A stretch of 64,000 nt of DNA, from contig CM046874.1 in NCBI GenBank assembly GCA_025667525.1, forward strand, positions 666,022,963 to 666,086,962, written 5' to 3'. Made by a program: the position numbers and the translations under genes. Origin of the DNA: Glebionis coronaria (taxonomy: Eukaryota > Streptophyta > Magnoliopsida > Asterales > Asteraceae). Each line of letters starts with the position of its first letter. Within the stretch, counting starts at the first letter, position 1. The notes beneath the pieces were generated by a model. It was given only the letters and a program-made list of their open reading frames with translations, did no database searches and was not told the DNA's origin. Positions 1 through 15,037 of this stretch are shown here, one piece after another.

Positions 1-730
1 TGGGTGACTGATTTAGAGGGATGTGGGAAACTCATTAGCGATGTCTGAGTTTTCATATAATGATAGTTATCATACTAGAAGTCGATGAATGCCATTTGAG
101 GCACAATATGGAAGGATAGGGTGAGTTTTCCTTATGGTGGACTAAAATTCGTGAAAGAGACTACTAATTTGGAAATGGTGTTTGTGGGAAAGGATGAGAG
201 CAACAAGATATGCTATGTTGAAAAGTATGAAACCACTAAAGTTTAGTGACAAAGTTATGTAGGAAGTTTCACCCATAGTAACGGGTGGTATGTTTTGGTA
301 AAATGGAAAAGTTGATGTAGAGTTTTGTAGGTCCATTTATGATCTTTGGAAAGATCGGACCAGTAGCTTATGAGTATAGAATTACCTGGGAGAATTGAGT
401 GGTATACATGATATATTTCATGTATCAAGATTGGTAAATGTTGTTTGAGAATGCATATTTGCATGTTCGGTTATTCGGGATTTGTGTTAATAAGAGTCTT
501 TGTTTTATCAAAGGGTCATTTGTGAGATTTTTTGGCTGTGAAGGTCAAGAGTTTAGGAATGAATTTAAATATTGTTGGTTTGTATATGTGGTATTTTGAG
601 ACTTGAACTAAGTACACATGGAAATGAGAGGAGTTCATTTAGAACAAGTATCCTCATGTGATTTGTTGTTTGTGTGTTTGATCCTAAGGAATAAATCTCG
701 GGACGAGATTTCTATTAGGAGGGAGTGACG
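1..730 (+). pseudogene. Ty3/gypsy pol relic: integrase end and PPT of E1
   Basis: Degenerate 3' end of a Ty3/gypsy pol gene. Near 40-90 the plus strand reads EFSYNDSYHTRSR, the conserved end of the integrase core. Around 330-395 it reads VGPFMIFGKIGPVAYEYR, the integrase C-terminal domain that precedes the chromodomain in Tekay/Del-like elements. Stops and frame changes interrupt both, so this is not functional. The tail at 690-730 ends in a purine-rich tract (ttaggagggag) directly before the LTR. The start of the element lies left of the window. Seen: motifs and order. Known: this arrangement is usual for plant gypsy elements. The exact lineage is inferred. Confidence 0.8.
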
Positions 731-2973
<2,243 letters not shown>

Positions 2974-5875
2974 TGAAAAAGAGATTTTGTTACCCTTTTT
3001 AATGCAATTAATGTTCGTTTTTCCTCGACTCGACTCGAATTGATTTCCGGTTTAACGTAAGATTATATTTGTTTTTGGTGACAAGTATTTTTAGATTTTT
3101 TAAACTAAAAGACTAATTAAAAATTAATCTAATAAAACTTAAGCATTAAACTTAATCTAATTTAAAAATCTAATTTAAACTAATTTTAATAAACAAACTA
3201 TTTTAAAGTAAATCTAATTTGAAATGAATCTAATTTAAATCTAATTAAACTATTTTGAAAACTTAATGTAAAAACTTAATTTATAAAAAAAACTAGATTA
3301 ATTTAACTATTTCTAAAACAATGTAAATAAAAACTATTTTTAAATAAAGAAAATTAAAATGAAAGGTAATTTTAAATTATAAAAGTAACTAAAATATTTT
3401 TTTTGTCTTTTTAAATTTTATAAAAAAACTGATTAAAAGAAAAGTTATATAAAACTTCCTAATCAAATTAAATAAACTTAAAAACTTGTATAATAAAACT
3501 GCCAGTAAGAATAATCCTATATTAATTACTTAATGCAAGATAATACACAAGAAAGAGTCCTAGAGTGATGGTTGGGGCGTTTGACTGTTTAGCGAGAGGT
3601 CTGGGGTTCGAATCTCACCCCAGACAGAATTTGTTAATATATTTTTTATACCTTTTTTTTGAACTTTTTCGTTTTGGACAAATAAATATCTCAGACCAAT
3701 TGGGTCTGAGAATAGCAGCAATTCAATAAAAAAATGAACAGATAAAAAGCTAAGCAAAAATAAGCAGAAACCAAATAATCTAGATAAGCAGTCTAAACTA
3801 ATAAGCAACACCTAAACGACAAATAACCCGATGTCTAATAAGCTAAACAAAACACACTAAGCAGATCCAAACTAAGCTGCCAAGACCATATAGCAAACTA
3901 AGCAGGAACCAAATAAGCCAACATAAGCTGAAAACCCTAATAGCAAAGTCTAAAAAAACAATAAGCTGATGTCTAATAAGTCTAATAAGCTAAACAAAAC
4001 ACAATAAGCAGATGCTAATGCAGTTGACAGCAAAAACAAAGCAGACATGTAAAATAAATAAACCAAATAAGCTATCACTTAGACTAAAAAAAATAAGCGC
4101 ATATAATCCAATAAGCAGAATCAACTATTAAATTTACCAGTAACTAAAAACTAAGATTTAAAACCAAACACATCCAACCAAAATATTACTTAGCAGACAA
4201 TAAAAAAAATCATAAGCAGATTATTCCAACTTAAATCAAATAATAACTAAAAAAAGAAAAATAAAATAAAAACTAGAATCGAACCTTGAGATGAAACCTT
4301 TGAGCCGAAGTAACGCGCTGAGCGTACTTAAGATCGAATCAAACAAACACCTCCTTCGACTACATCAACTAAACGAACCATCAAAGACTTCTTGAACCAA
4401 AAATAATTATACTCGAACAGTACACCTCCTCGAACCAAATAATGATCTACTTCAACAGTAAACTTTTATAAATCTCCAGTAGGGAGATTTATTACTTTCC
4501 TTTTTTTTTTTAATAATAATACGGTTGAACAGTTATAATAATAATGAAATATGGATTAAACTTAGAAATTAAAATAGTACTGGAAATAAAAAATGAGACG
4601 AAATTTAAATAGCAACTTAACTTTTCATTAATTAAAAATCCAATTACAAGTGCTAAAAATTAAAATTACAAGATTAAACTAATCTAATTTTTCTGAAAAA
4701 TAAAAACTAAAAGAAAGCTATATAAAATTACACATGAAATGGGGTTTTTATAGGCAAAACCCCTGAAACCCTCTTCATAGCTTAACAATTAAGCAATAAA
4801 TCTTGGCCTTTAAATCTGCTCTTCTCTTTCTACTCTTCAAATCTACGGCTGAAAATTATCAAGCATCACACGGATTGCCAGGATGGCATTGGGTGTGTTT
4901 GTTGTGTTTGTTTAGGCTGAGGTGGGATGATTTAATTGGTTGATTTGAGCCACGTAAGGATTGAGGACCACCAGTGGTGGATGCATCCGAATTTTTTGGG
5001 GGATTTAATTTGTGTTTGTGTGAATTAAACAATAAAACAAAAAGCCCCAAAAGTGGATGGTTATTTTTTAGAGATGGTTAAATTAGGGTTTGTGTTTGAC
5101 TGTGTAAGAAAATGGTGGAGAGAAAGAAGGGAAGTGAAAGTGGGTAATGGGTAGGGTAAAAAATATTAAATGTGTAGGTGTATACGTGTGGGTGACTGGG
5201 TGTGAGGGGGGATCAGGTGTGGGTGAGTGTAGGGAGTGGGAGTGAAATGTTTTATTTTGTGTGGGGAGAAACAGGGTTGTACACGTGGGTGAGTGAACTG
5301 TGAGAATAAATGTGGGTAAAAACGTGTGGGAGGGTATAAATGTGTTGACCGAATATGTTGTATGTTGACTAGGTTTATGGTGCGTCCCTTTTGTTTGTCA
5401 ATTGGGCCAGGCCCAACTTAATCTCTACTCTTTTTGTTTAATTAATTCAAATTGGGCCATGAGTGGGCTTTTAGGCTAGTAACTCTTTATCAAGTAAGTA
5501 TTTAATGGGCTTTTAAGCCCATTAATCCGAATGTGGGACCCACAAAGCTCGATTATCTTAAAAAGATTTAATCCGCTAAAAATTAAGCTCGATTTGGCTT
5601 TCTTGATCTTTTCTTCAAAACCGTTGACTTTGTCGGTTTTCGTGAACTTGGGCACACTTTTGGTCTTTGACTTAGTCTTCGTCTCTTTCTTGGGCTTTTC
5701 TTTGATATTTGACCGTGAAATCCCGTGTTTTCTCTTCTTTTGATAATTTGTACCTATTTTAACACAAAAACACAAAACCACGCGTAATTCCGACATTTAT
5801 GATAATAAACACATGATTCGGTCTTGTTTTTCCTTGATTTTAGTGGCAAAAGGATAAGTGTTTACACACTTATTA
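2974..5875 (-). repeat. E2 left LTR (3' LTR in element sense)
   Basis: About 2.9 kb. The stretch from about 4693 to 5875 is almost identical to 13463-14645; I count about three mismatches. The stretch 2974-4690 aligns only loosely with 11915-13460 and differs by many indels. It contains a tRNA-like motif near 3557-3626 and a perfect palindrome, aatgggcttttaagcccatt, near 5503-5523. Confidence 0.88.
3557..3626 (+). other. tRNA-like motif (B-box hairpin) in E2 left LTR
   Basis: The core GGGGTTCGAATC resembles a pol III B box/T-arm. It is closed by an 8-bp stem, GTCTGGGG with CCCCAGAC, and followed within about 40 bases by T-runs. The 5' side (gtgatggttggggc) is loosely A-box-like. It lies antisense to the element. 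It is not a functional tRNA, because no cloverleaf closes fully. Confidence 0.55.
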
Positions 5876-5888
5876 AATCCCCTACACT
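5876..5888 (-). promoter_or_regulatory. E2 polypurine tract
   Basis: On the minus strand AGTGTAGGGGATT abuts the first base of the 3' LTR. It would prime plus-strand DNA synthesis. The same AAGTGTAGGGG core recurs at about 7468, 7527 and 7758 inside the element. Confidence 0.75.
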
Positions 5889-7876
5889 TGACCATTGCAA
5901 TGACCCCATGCAATGCATTATTTCAAAGCATAAATTACATTTTCTCATAATTGATCCATCTCGGCCTTTATTACTACTACTACGACGACGAAAAGATAAA
6001 ACTTAAGAAAGAGACAAAAGTTATAATTATTTATTAACTTGGAAATTATTTGATGGAAGAAACTCGTAAAGAAATCTAAGACTTAGATTAGGGCTTCGGT
6101 GTCATGAATATAAATCACCCTCAAGTTTCACGTTCCCCATACCAAGCTTAAAAACGAGATCATTGTTTACTACAAGTTAGCACCACTAACATTTACTCAT
6201 GTGGTTTAGTTAATCACTTAGACCCCCTTATTCCTACGGCGTATCTCTTGTATTTTATTGTTGTCTTGAATGATCACGAGGATGCATTTTTGACTTATTT
6301 CGATAATTTTATTAAGGCCGAAAATAAAGTGGGACGATTTAATCAATAGTTAGATAAAGGACAAAATCTTTTAAAACGGCTTCTCGAAACCTCATAAAGT
6401 TCATATCTTGGCATAACTCGTTTCACGATTTGAGACCTTTCTCGGACCGATATTTGGCTTGTACTTCAAACTTCAAATCTTGAGAGACGATCTTGAAATT
6501 ATGGTCTTCTCTTCATTTTGGTATACATCTTCATAAGGAGTGAAAGATGCTTCAAACGTTGACCACGACTTCTTCATTTATCCTCTTCTTTATTTAGGAT
6601 TTTGATATACAACGATCCGCCTCCTTTTCGGACTTGGATCTATTTATCCTCATACCTTGTTAGGGTCTTTTTGGATAGACTTCTCCATGATCTTTAGGGG
6701 AGTAATTGCTTCTCGTCGTGTGTCTTGATCCTTCATATTGATTTGGATTAATGATCTTCACAATCTCTTAGGATCTTTAGCAAAAAAAGTGAATCCTCAT
6801 GCCTTGTTAGGGCTTTTTTGGACTCGGGTATCCTCATGCCTTGTTAGGGCCTTTTTGGATAAGCCAATCTTCGCGTCCCGTTTCAATAAGTTATGCCTTG
6901 GCTATGAACTCTAATTAATACCGAGCAACTTTTAAACGATCTTGTGCTAGAAGCTAAGTAACCTTTTAAATCGTACAACCTTATTTATTGCAAATATATT
7001 TATTAACAAGCGATGGGAGAAAAAGCTCATAACTAACTCACATAAGTTAATGAAAGAATACCGAACTTATAATTAACTCTATCATCTCTCGTTCTCCACA
7101 ATTTAAAATCTCAAGGAATGAGACTCGTGGATGCTTAGCCTAATAAACCAATTAAGGTCCATATGGTTAAGGATACTAGCTAGAGTAAACTTGGATAAGT
7201 AAACTCGGGTTGAGTCAAAATATTCACGACGTGCCTAATATATCAAAGATATCTAAACTTATTAAAACCATTTTATTTATTTATTTATTTTTGACTTAAT
7301 TTTTGAAATTAGAAAATATAAATACGATGCAAAGAAAATAAAATAAAAGAAAAATACTACAAGGCCAAAATAGATCAAAATTTTGAAAAACATTGAAATT
7401 TTTTAAAAATTTTCCGATTAAATGGGGTCAAATTCATGGAAAAGGCCACTAAAATTTCGATAGAAATCCCCCCTACACTTAATATAAACATTGTCCTCAA
7501 TGTTTAAGCATGTGGGAGAATAAACTCCCCTACACTTAGGACATTGAGTACGTTGTTTATAATCGAGCTAAGGAAAGGACAACTAAAGTGATTACATTTA
7601 TTCGTATACAAGATTGAATCACAATAGCAAAAACTTATCGAAGGAAACGGGTACACGGGTAACACGGGAACACGGGTCGCGTCAAAAGTACCAAAAGTGG
7701 ATCATTAAGCACATGTCCCTGCACACTCACAACATAAAACAAATAACCTACTTGGCTCCCCCCTACACTTATTGGTGAAAATGGGTAAAAAGGGGTAAAA
7801 ATCTAACCTAGTTAAACGATGCTTGATTTTTAAATCACGAGTCTCTAGCTCGACTCGAATTCCCGAATGTCATCAT
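5889..7876 (-). other. E2 3' noncoding block
   Basis: No credible ORF. About 6135-7150 matches E3 at about 32160-33120 closely, roughly 85-90% by eye over the best parts. A phrase resembling cctcatgccttgttagggc recurs three times (about 6649, 6797, 6830). A perfect 8-bp hairpin, aaacattg-tcct-caatgttt, lies at 7486-7505 beside polypurine motifs, a placement familiar from Athila and Tat/Ogre elements. This is likely cis-acting retroelement RNA rather than coding sequence. Confidence 0.7.
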
Positions 7877-10290
7877 TCAAATGGGAAAATCATGGAACAA
7901 CCGAGATTTCCAAGGGAGGAAAATCTCTCCATGATAAAGGTGAAACAAAGTCATACAAGGCATACCCCATGAAAGTCCACCCGGGTCAAACACATAATTT
8001 CCATCACAAAAGGAAATAAACCCCGAGGTGGTACGCAAGTCATAGAAAAGTGGGGTATCCTTAGGCAAAAGTCTCTTACAAGGAAAGATAAGGTGGTATG
8101 GCAATGAAAGCACAAAAGTCTCTATTCCCGGATCAAACACCGGTTCCTTAATGGGAAAATAGCAAGAGGTGTCGATATTTAAGCTCAAAATATCATCAAA
8201 ATCCATAGTGGGAAAGTCATCCTCTTCAAAACTTGATGTGAAAACATAAGTATCGTCGGAGTCATAGGAAAACTCTTCCTCATGAGGAAAATAGGTATTT
8301 AGAAAGATATCTAAATCCTCCTCAAATGGAATAACCTCTAAAGTAGGTATGATCTCTAAGAGTGGAGGATCCTCCTCAATAGTCATGACCTCTAAAATTG
8401 GAGTATAGAAGTCAAAAGGAGTCTCCATGGAAGAATCACTCATCGAGATATGAGGTGCATTAAGATCATAGGGTGGGTCATCAAAATTAATGAGATCACT
8501 TAAAGAAGTGTCATCATCATAGGTATCAAAGATTGGTTGATCATAAATGGGTGGGTCAAAAGTGGGTGGGTCAAAAGTCGAGTCGTCTAAGCCGAAGATA
8601 GTGTGATTACTTGAAGAAGTGTCATCACTATCGGTGTCATAAATAGGAGTATCAAAAATTTGAGGCTCTAAGGGATGGGATGAGTTTATCACAAAATCAT
8701 TTTGAGTAGACTTATCAATTCCAAAAGGATTTATAAAAATCTCATCATTATCATAATTAAGAACATCAATCATATTGACCGACTCTTTTCCATTTGATTT
8801 ATTTGTGATTTTTCCCATTTTAAAAACTTGTTGTTCATCCCGAACCCTAAGAATTAACTCCCCTTCGGCTACATCGACTAAGCCTCTTCCGGACCTTAAT
8901 AATGGTCTACCAAGTATTAACGGAATACGAGGATCCATCTCATAGTCGACGACGACAAAGTCTACGGGAAAGGTGAATGTACCAACTCGAACAAAAACAT
9001 CTTCGGCAATACCAACGGGGTATGCGAGAGTTCGATTAGCTAATTCTAAAGTCATACGAGTCGGTACAAGGTCGGGTAATGACAATTGTTTCCAAACCGA
9101 AAGTGGCATAAGATTGATGCTAGCGCCGAGATCCGCTAAAGCCATACAATCATCAATTTGAGGAAACGAGCAAGGTAACACGAATCGTCCGGGATCTCCT
9201 AGCTTTTCAGGAAGCTCTTTGAGAAGAACCGCGGAACAATTCTCATTTAAACGGGTGTTCACGAGCTCAACCATTTTTTCTTTCTTATTAAGCAAATCTT
9301 TAAACATTTTGACAAATTTTGGCATTTGAGCAAGTGCTTCAATAAGGCTTACGTTAACATTCACATTGGAAATCATTTTCAAAAAATTAGAGACATGAAT
9401 GTCATCTTTGGTGAGTACTTTAGTCTTGCCTAACCTAGATGGATAAGGAATATTAGGCTTAGGTTGAGAAGGAGAAGGACTCGCTTCTTGAACAACCGTA
9501 GGAATAGGCTCTTTCGGAGGACTAGAACTAGGAGTGGTAGTGGGGGGAATCACCGGAGGGGGAGTAGGATTACTCATTATGACTTCCGGGCCTTGTCTCT
9601 CCTTTATTGGCGAAGAGATGGAAGGTCCCACTAAAGTGGCTCCACTTCGAGTATTGATAGCACTCACATTAGCACGAGGGTTAATCTCGGTATTGGATGG
9701 TAAGGCACCTTGGGGTCTAAGGGTTTGCAACATAGTCAAAAATCTCTTATCGTTGGACTCTTGCATTTGTCTAGTAGATGCTTGCATAGCTTGCATGATT
9801 TTCTCATGTTCGGTTAATTTTTGTAGAACCAAGTCCATTTGAGGATTTTGCATGTTCATTTGATTAAACCCTTGATTAGGAAAACCTTGATTTTGAGATT
9901 GAAAACCGTTGTTATTGTAAAAACCTTGATTATTATTTTGAAACCCTTGGTTTTGACCATTAAAATTCCCTTGATTAGCATTCCCTTGAAAATTACCCAT
10001 TTGAGGACCTTGGTTCTTATTTTGGTATTGGGTATTTTGGGCGGGTAGGGGTGGTCTTTGTGGTGCTACAAAACCTGGGGGAGCCAAATAATTAGTACTA
10101 TTGTAAGACAAATGGTTAACATCAACATTAGGTTTAAATGGAACCCTTTCATTAGTATTAAAAGCACAAACTTGTTGTTGTTGATTATAAACCTTGTCAC
10201 AATTGAAGTATGAATGTGGTCCACCACAAGTCTCACACGTTTCACTATTATCTTCACGGCATGCACATGTGTAGTGAGGGCATCGGTTCT
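7877..10290 (-). pseudogene. E2 gag C-terminus and aspartic protease with acidic tail
   Basis: Reading frame of more than 744 codons. The supplied frame begins at a TTG (10,111), so that is not a true start. The frame stays open upstream through a zinc knuckle, CETCGGPHSYFNC, at about 10,205-10,245. Order: zinc knuckle; Asn/Gln/Gly-rich linker (about 1-90 of the 744); proline-rich stretch; retropepsin with ALADLGASINLMP and ILGRPLL, the usual Athila-type variant of the D-[ST]-G site; then an acidic Asp/Ser-rich tail with two FDPG motifs. No RT follows. The protease would cut gag. The gag N-terminus lies in another frame upstream (10,066-11,154), so expression as one polyprotein is broken. Confidence 0.82.
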
Positions 10291-11154
10291 TAGAGCAAGG
10301 GTTTTCACAATTGAAGTAAGCTCCTTAATTTGATCATTCACCTCATTATTACTCATACTAGCACTTGTCATATTAGCCCTAACACTTTTGGTTTGCACTT
10401 TTGCCTTGTTCTCAATAATGGCCCAAGCCTCGTTCATGGTTTTCACAAGAATATTGCCCCCCGCGGCACTATTAAGTGAGTCTTGGTCATTTAGAGTCAA
10501 ACCATTATAAAACATATTTATTTGATGCACTTTGGTGAAACCGTGTTGTGGACATTTTCTCAAAAGCTCTTTAAATCGATCCCAAGACTCACTAAAAGTT
10601 TCCCCATATTTTTGCTCAAAATTGATTATTTCATTTCTTAAAGCGGTGGTCCGTGATGGTGGGAAAAAGTAATTAATGAACTTGGTCTCTAAGTCGATCC
10701 ATGTGGTAATACTTTGGGGTGGTTCCTTATCAAGCCAAATCCGGGCTTGTCCCTCGAGGGAAAAAGGAAAAAGTTGGAGGCGAACGGCCTCTTGGGGCAC
10801 CCCATTGTATTTGACGGTATTAGCTAATTGGATGAAACGTTTGATATGAGCGTGTGGGTCATCATTAGTACGACCTAAAAATGGTGTAGCGGAAACCATT
10901 CGAATAAAATCCGGTTTAAGTTCAAAATGATTAGCTCCAATGGTCGGCACCACAATCGCGTCATCGTTTCCTTCAACGTGAGATTGAAGAATCTCAATCA
11001 TTGGTCGATTATCCGTTGCCATCGTTATGTCGAAAGCTCGATTCTCGGGATCGGCTTGAATGACGGTCTTTTTGTTTTTCTTCTTCTTCTTTTTGGAAGA
11101 ATTAGAAGTATTTGGTACACCACTCGGTATGTATGTACGCGCGCGAGTGCGCAT
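10066..11154 (-). pseudogene. E2 gag N-terminal region, frameshifted
   Basis: 362-codon ORF with a start at 11,154. A basic Lys-rich segment (residues 20-30) precedes the retrotransposon gag (Retrotrans_gag) domain at about 55-230, with signatures such as LFPFSLEGQARIWL and SWDRFKELLRKCPQHG. These are typical of Athila gag. After about residue 300 (near 10,250-10,290) the frame leaves the gag sequence, and the zinc knuckle continues in the -1 frame. I see no slippery heptamer there, so an indel is more likely than programmed frameshifting. Gag would form the virus-like particle and package RNA. Translation starts about 740 bases downstream of the PBS. Confidence 0.82.
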
Positions 11155-11893
11155 ACAATTAAAACTTTGGAATGAGGTAGGTGACCTCGGTCGACTTTGA
11201 GAGGAAAAGGATTTTCCCTCTCGATGAGCAATATGAAAAATCTACAAAAATATAAACTTAATTACTACTTGAGTCGGCAAACCAATAATCGGTCGTCCCT
11301 CTCAATATACGCACAAGCAAGCGGGGAAACGAGGTGGCACAAAGCACTTAAAAACCTTTTTCCTTATACGGCCTTTTATAGCTCGTCGCCTTATACCCAC
11401 CTTATAGTTTGTATATTTTGAGTTCAAACGTCTTACTAGTATTTATCTATTTTGCCTTTTTATTTCGTTTAGGATTCGACTACAATAGTTAGGTGATGAA
11501 ATCCCAACTAAGGCTTATTTGAAAAGTAGGTAAATTATTGTGCTACGTAATATATTATAGTAAAAGGAAAAATCTTTTTGTATTTTTTTTTTTAAAAAAA
11601 AATATATATATTCACAAGAAAAATCGAAAGAAATCGAACTAAAAATTAACACTAATACGTAATATTTTTGGTGTAATACTTTTAGGAAAAAGTATTACTT
11701 TTGATTTTTTAATTTTTTTTTGGTGCAATTCTTAGGAAAGAAATTGCTTTTGTGATTTTTTAATTTTTTTTTTGTATTTTATGTTTTTGATTTTTTTTGT
11801 ATTTTTGATTTTTGGTGCAAGAAACGTAACGTTCAAAATCGAACGGATCCCAAAATCCAAACGTCTTCACGAAAAATCGTCAATCGTACGAGC
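11155..11893 (-). other. E2 leader
   Basis: Untranslated leader between PBS and gag. About 11,250-11,550 is roughly 90% identical by eye to E3 at 36,451-36,740, including cttgagtcggcaaaccaata and gatgaaatcccaactaagg. Packaging and dimerisation signals would be expected here; that is inference. Confidence 0.7.
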
Positions 11894-11911
11894 GAAGCGG
11901 CAGCGGCGCCA
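11894..11911 (-). promoter_or_regulatory. E2 primer-binding site (tRNA-Asp type)
   Basis: Minus strand reads TGGCGCCGCTGCCG, complementary to the 3' end of plant tRNA-Asp apart from one mismatch. It lies three bases inside the LTR end. The distal bases (CTTC) no longer match. Confidence 0.8.
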
Positions 11912-11914
11912 TTT

Positions 11915-14645
11915 TGAAAAAAGGATTTTTAGTCCAATTAATTTTCTATTATCGTTCCTCGACTCGACTCGAATTTGATATCGGACTTAACGTTAGATTT
12001 GATTTGTTTTTGGTAAAGATATATTTGTAAACTTTAAGCTAAAATCTATTAAAATCTTAAATCTATTTTAATAAAACTAATTTAAAGAAAATAAAACTTT
12101 TAAGTAAAAATTATAAAAATCTAATTTAACTAATCTAAATAAAAACTAATTTTAAAACTTGAACTAATTTTATAAAATAAACTAAAAACTTTAAAAACTT
12201 TAAAAGAAAATATATTTTAAAATAAAACTTAATTATACTATTTTAAAAGAAAACTATTTTAAAATCTAAACTAAAATTTGAAACTAATTTAAATTTATAA
12301 AAGTAATTAAATATTTTTTTTTATCTTTTATATTTTCTTAAACAAAACTGAATTAGAGAAACTTTATAAAAAAAAAACAACTTTTAATTAAAACTTAATT
12401 AAACTAAAAAAACTTAATTAAACTCCTAAATAAAACTGCCACTAATTTAACTCCTATATTAATTAAATGACGCAGACTAATAAACAAAAACAAGCCTAGA
12501 TGAGATGGTAATGATGTTGGCCAATTATGCGAGAGGTCCTGGGTTCGAACCCCAGGACAGACCAAAGTATGCTATAATTATTTTTTTTACCCTTTTTGGA
12601 ACTGATTGGTTTACATTCAGTAAGCAAAATAAATCAACAAGCAAATATAACCAATTAAGCAGTAACAGCTTATCAAATAAGCATATCAGCCAACAACCAG
12701 ATAAGCCTAATAAGCTGAATAAAAAAAAAACTAAAGAGCAAATAAGCTAAACAAGTCGAAAATGGAATAAAGCAAATAAGCAAGACCAATTAAGCTAGAT
12801 AACTAAAAACAAATAAGCTACTAAAATTAAAGCAATATCCAAAAAGACTTAAGCAGATTGAACAGTTAAAAATTTAAACAAAAGCTGAATAATAGGATAT
12901 AGCAAATCTAAACTACGAAGCAACAATCGCAGGCAGTAAACAAATTAAGATTTACTAAATAAATTTAACACAAATGATTAAACAGTAACAAAATAAAAAC
13001 GAAACAATAATACTCCAAAGAAAAACTAGCAGATCCGAACTATAAACAATTTAACAGATCCTATAATTCAGTAACTTAAACATAAACAAAAACAATTAAG
13101 CAAAACTAGCAGATTAATGAGCATAAAATTAAACAAGAAAATTAAAAGAGAGAGGAACCCGATGTCGAATCCGTTGGGACGAAGGCGGGCGCTGAACCCC
13201 CTTGTGAATCGAATCAAACGCACCTCCTTATCATCAACAATCCTCGAACCAAACACTCTTTCTTTTTATTTCTTTTTTTTTAATCGAATGATAATAAACC
13301 GAACAGTGATATTAATAAAAAAAACAGATTAAACTTTGAGCATAAAAACAGTAACATGAATTTAATAGAGACGAATATTAACCAAAATTACTTTTCATTA
13401 ATTTTAAAAAAAATTACATCAACTGGAAATTGAAAATACAATATTCAACCTAAACTATTTTACTGAAAATTAAAAACTAAAAGAAAGCTATATAAAATTA
13501 CACATGAAATGGGGTTTTTATAGGCAAAACCCCTGAAACCCTCTTCATAGCTTAACAATTAAGCAATAAATCTTGGCCTTTAAATCTGCTCTTCTCTTTC
13601 TACTCTTCAAATCTACGGCTGAAAATTATCAAGCATCACACGGATTGCCAGGATGGCATTGGGTGTGTTTGTTGTGTTTGTTTAGGCTGAGGTGGGATGA
13701 TTTAATTGGTTGATTTGAGCCACGTAAGGATTGAGGACCACCAGTGGTGGATGCATCCGAATTTTTTGGGGGATTTAATTTGTGTTTGTGTGAATTAAAC
13801 AATAAAACAAAAAGCCCCAAAAGTGGATGGTTATTTTTTAGAGATGGTTAAATTAGGGTTTGTGTTTGACTGTGTAAGAAAATGGTGGAAAGAAAGAAGG
13901 GAAGTGAAAGTGGGTAATGGGTAGGGTAAAAAATATTAAATGTGTAGGTGTATACGTGTGGGTGACTGGGTGTGAGGGGGGATCAGGTGTGGGTGAGTGT
14001 AGGGAGTGGGAGTGAAATGTTTTATTTTGTGTGGGGAGAAACAGGGTTGTACACGTGGGTGAGTGAACTGTGAGAATAAATGTGGGTAAAAACGTGTGGG
14101 AGGGTATAAATGTGTTGACCGAATATGTTGTATGTTGACCAGGTTTATGGTGCGTCCCTTTTGTTTGTCAATTGGGCCAGGCCCAACTTAATCTCTACTC
14201 TTTTTGTTTAATTAATTCAAATTGGGCCATGAGTGGGCTTTTAGGCTAGTAACTCTTTATCAAGTAAGTATTTAATGGGCTTTTAAGCCCATTAATCCGA
14301 ATGTGGGACCCACAAAGCTCGATTATCTTAAAAAGATTTAATCCGCTAAAAATTAAGCTCGATTTGGCTTTCTTGATCTTTTCTTCAAAACTGTTGACTT
14401 TGTCGGTTTTCGTGAACTTGGGCACACTTTTGGTCTTTGACTTAGTCTTCGTCTCTTTCTTGGGCTTTTCTTTGATATTTGACCGTGAAATCCCGTGTTT
14501 TCTCTTCTTTTGATAATTTGTACCTATTTTAACACAAAAACACAAAACCACGCGTAATTCCGACATTTATGATAATAAACACATGATTCGGTCTTGTTTT
14601 TCCTTGATTTTAGTGGCAAAAGGATAAGTGTTTACACACTTATTA
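11915..14645 (-). repeat. E2 right LTR (5' LTR in element sense)
   Basis: About 2.73 kb. The half at 13463-14645 is near-identical to the left LTR; the half at 11915-13460 is strongly diverged. A tRNA-like hairpin is present at the position corresponding to the left copy. A minus-strand ORF of 106 codons recurs in both LTRs, but it is Lys-rich and I do not consider it a gene. Confidence 0.88.
12493..12563 (+). other. tRNA-like motif (B-box hairpin) in E2 right LTR
   Basis: Contains GGGTTCGAACCCC, a good match to the pol III B box, within the stem GTCCTGGG / CCCCAGGAC, and is followed by T-runs. Relative to the left copy the stem bases changed but pairing was kept. Confidence 0.6.
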
Positions 14646-14650
14646 AGTCT

Positions 14651-15036
14651 AAACCTATGACTCTCACCAACTTTATGTTGACGTGTTTTAGTGTCTCTTT
14701 CAGGTGAGAATGTGGTTAAGCGTGAGAATAGGAGTGGCTAGCTGGGAGACTTAGATTGCATTGGAGGAACCCATTTTCCTCTTAGTCTTTACTTATGTTT
14801 GAATAAGTGATACTATGTAGACACCTATATGTTTGTTATTTGTTAACTGTATGTCTTTGGTAAGAGGTAGACTTGTTACCTACTTACCTAGACGCCTGCA
14901 TTGTTTGTGATATCTTCATGACATTGTGTCACCATTCATGATATTTCCATTTCATTTAGTTATCTCTATAGACACGCTATTGTTGTGATGATATCCATAC
15001 GTCGCGCCCCATATTCCGCCATGGTGGGGTGTGACA
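14651..15036 (+). mobile_element. E1 3' LTR, right portion
   Basis: Resumes after the E2 duplication AGTCT and ends ggtggggtgtgaca, with terminal TGTGACA mirroring the E1 LTR start. The flanking target duplication of E1 cannot be checked, because its 5' end is outside the window. Confidence 0.7.
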
Positions 15037-15037
15037 A

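Larger units (their letters stand above)
2974..14645 (-). mobile_element. E2: Athila-like Ty3/gypsy element, non-autonomous
   Basis: Complete insertion in the E1 LTR, flanked by the 5-bp duplication AGTCT. Orientation is minus: the primer-binding site lies left of the right LTR, the polypurine tract lies right of the left LTR, and gag-protease reads leftward. LTRs are 2974-5875 and 11915-14645. In element orientation the LTR begins TAATAAGTG and ends TTTTTTCA, so the first dinucleotide is TA instead of TG. There is gag and retropepsin, but no reverse transcriptase, RNase H or integrase in the 6-kb interior. I therefore infer that it depends on a partner element. Confidence 0.9.

Noticed and set aside
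5476..5796. 106-codon minus ORF, repeated at 14,246-14,566
   Set aside because: Same LTR segment in both E2 LTRs, Lys/Ser/Thr-rich, no domain. Conservation is explained by near-identical LTR DNA.
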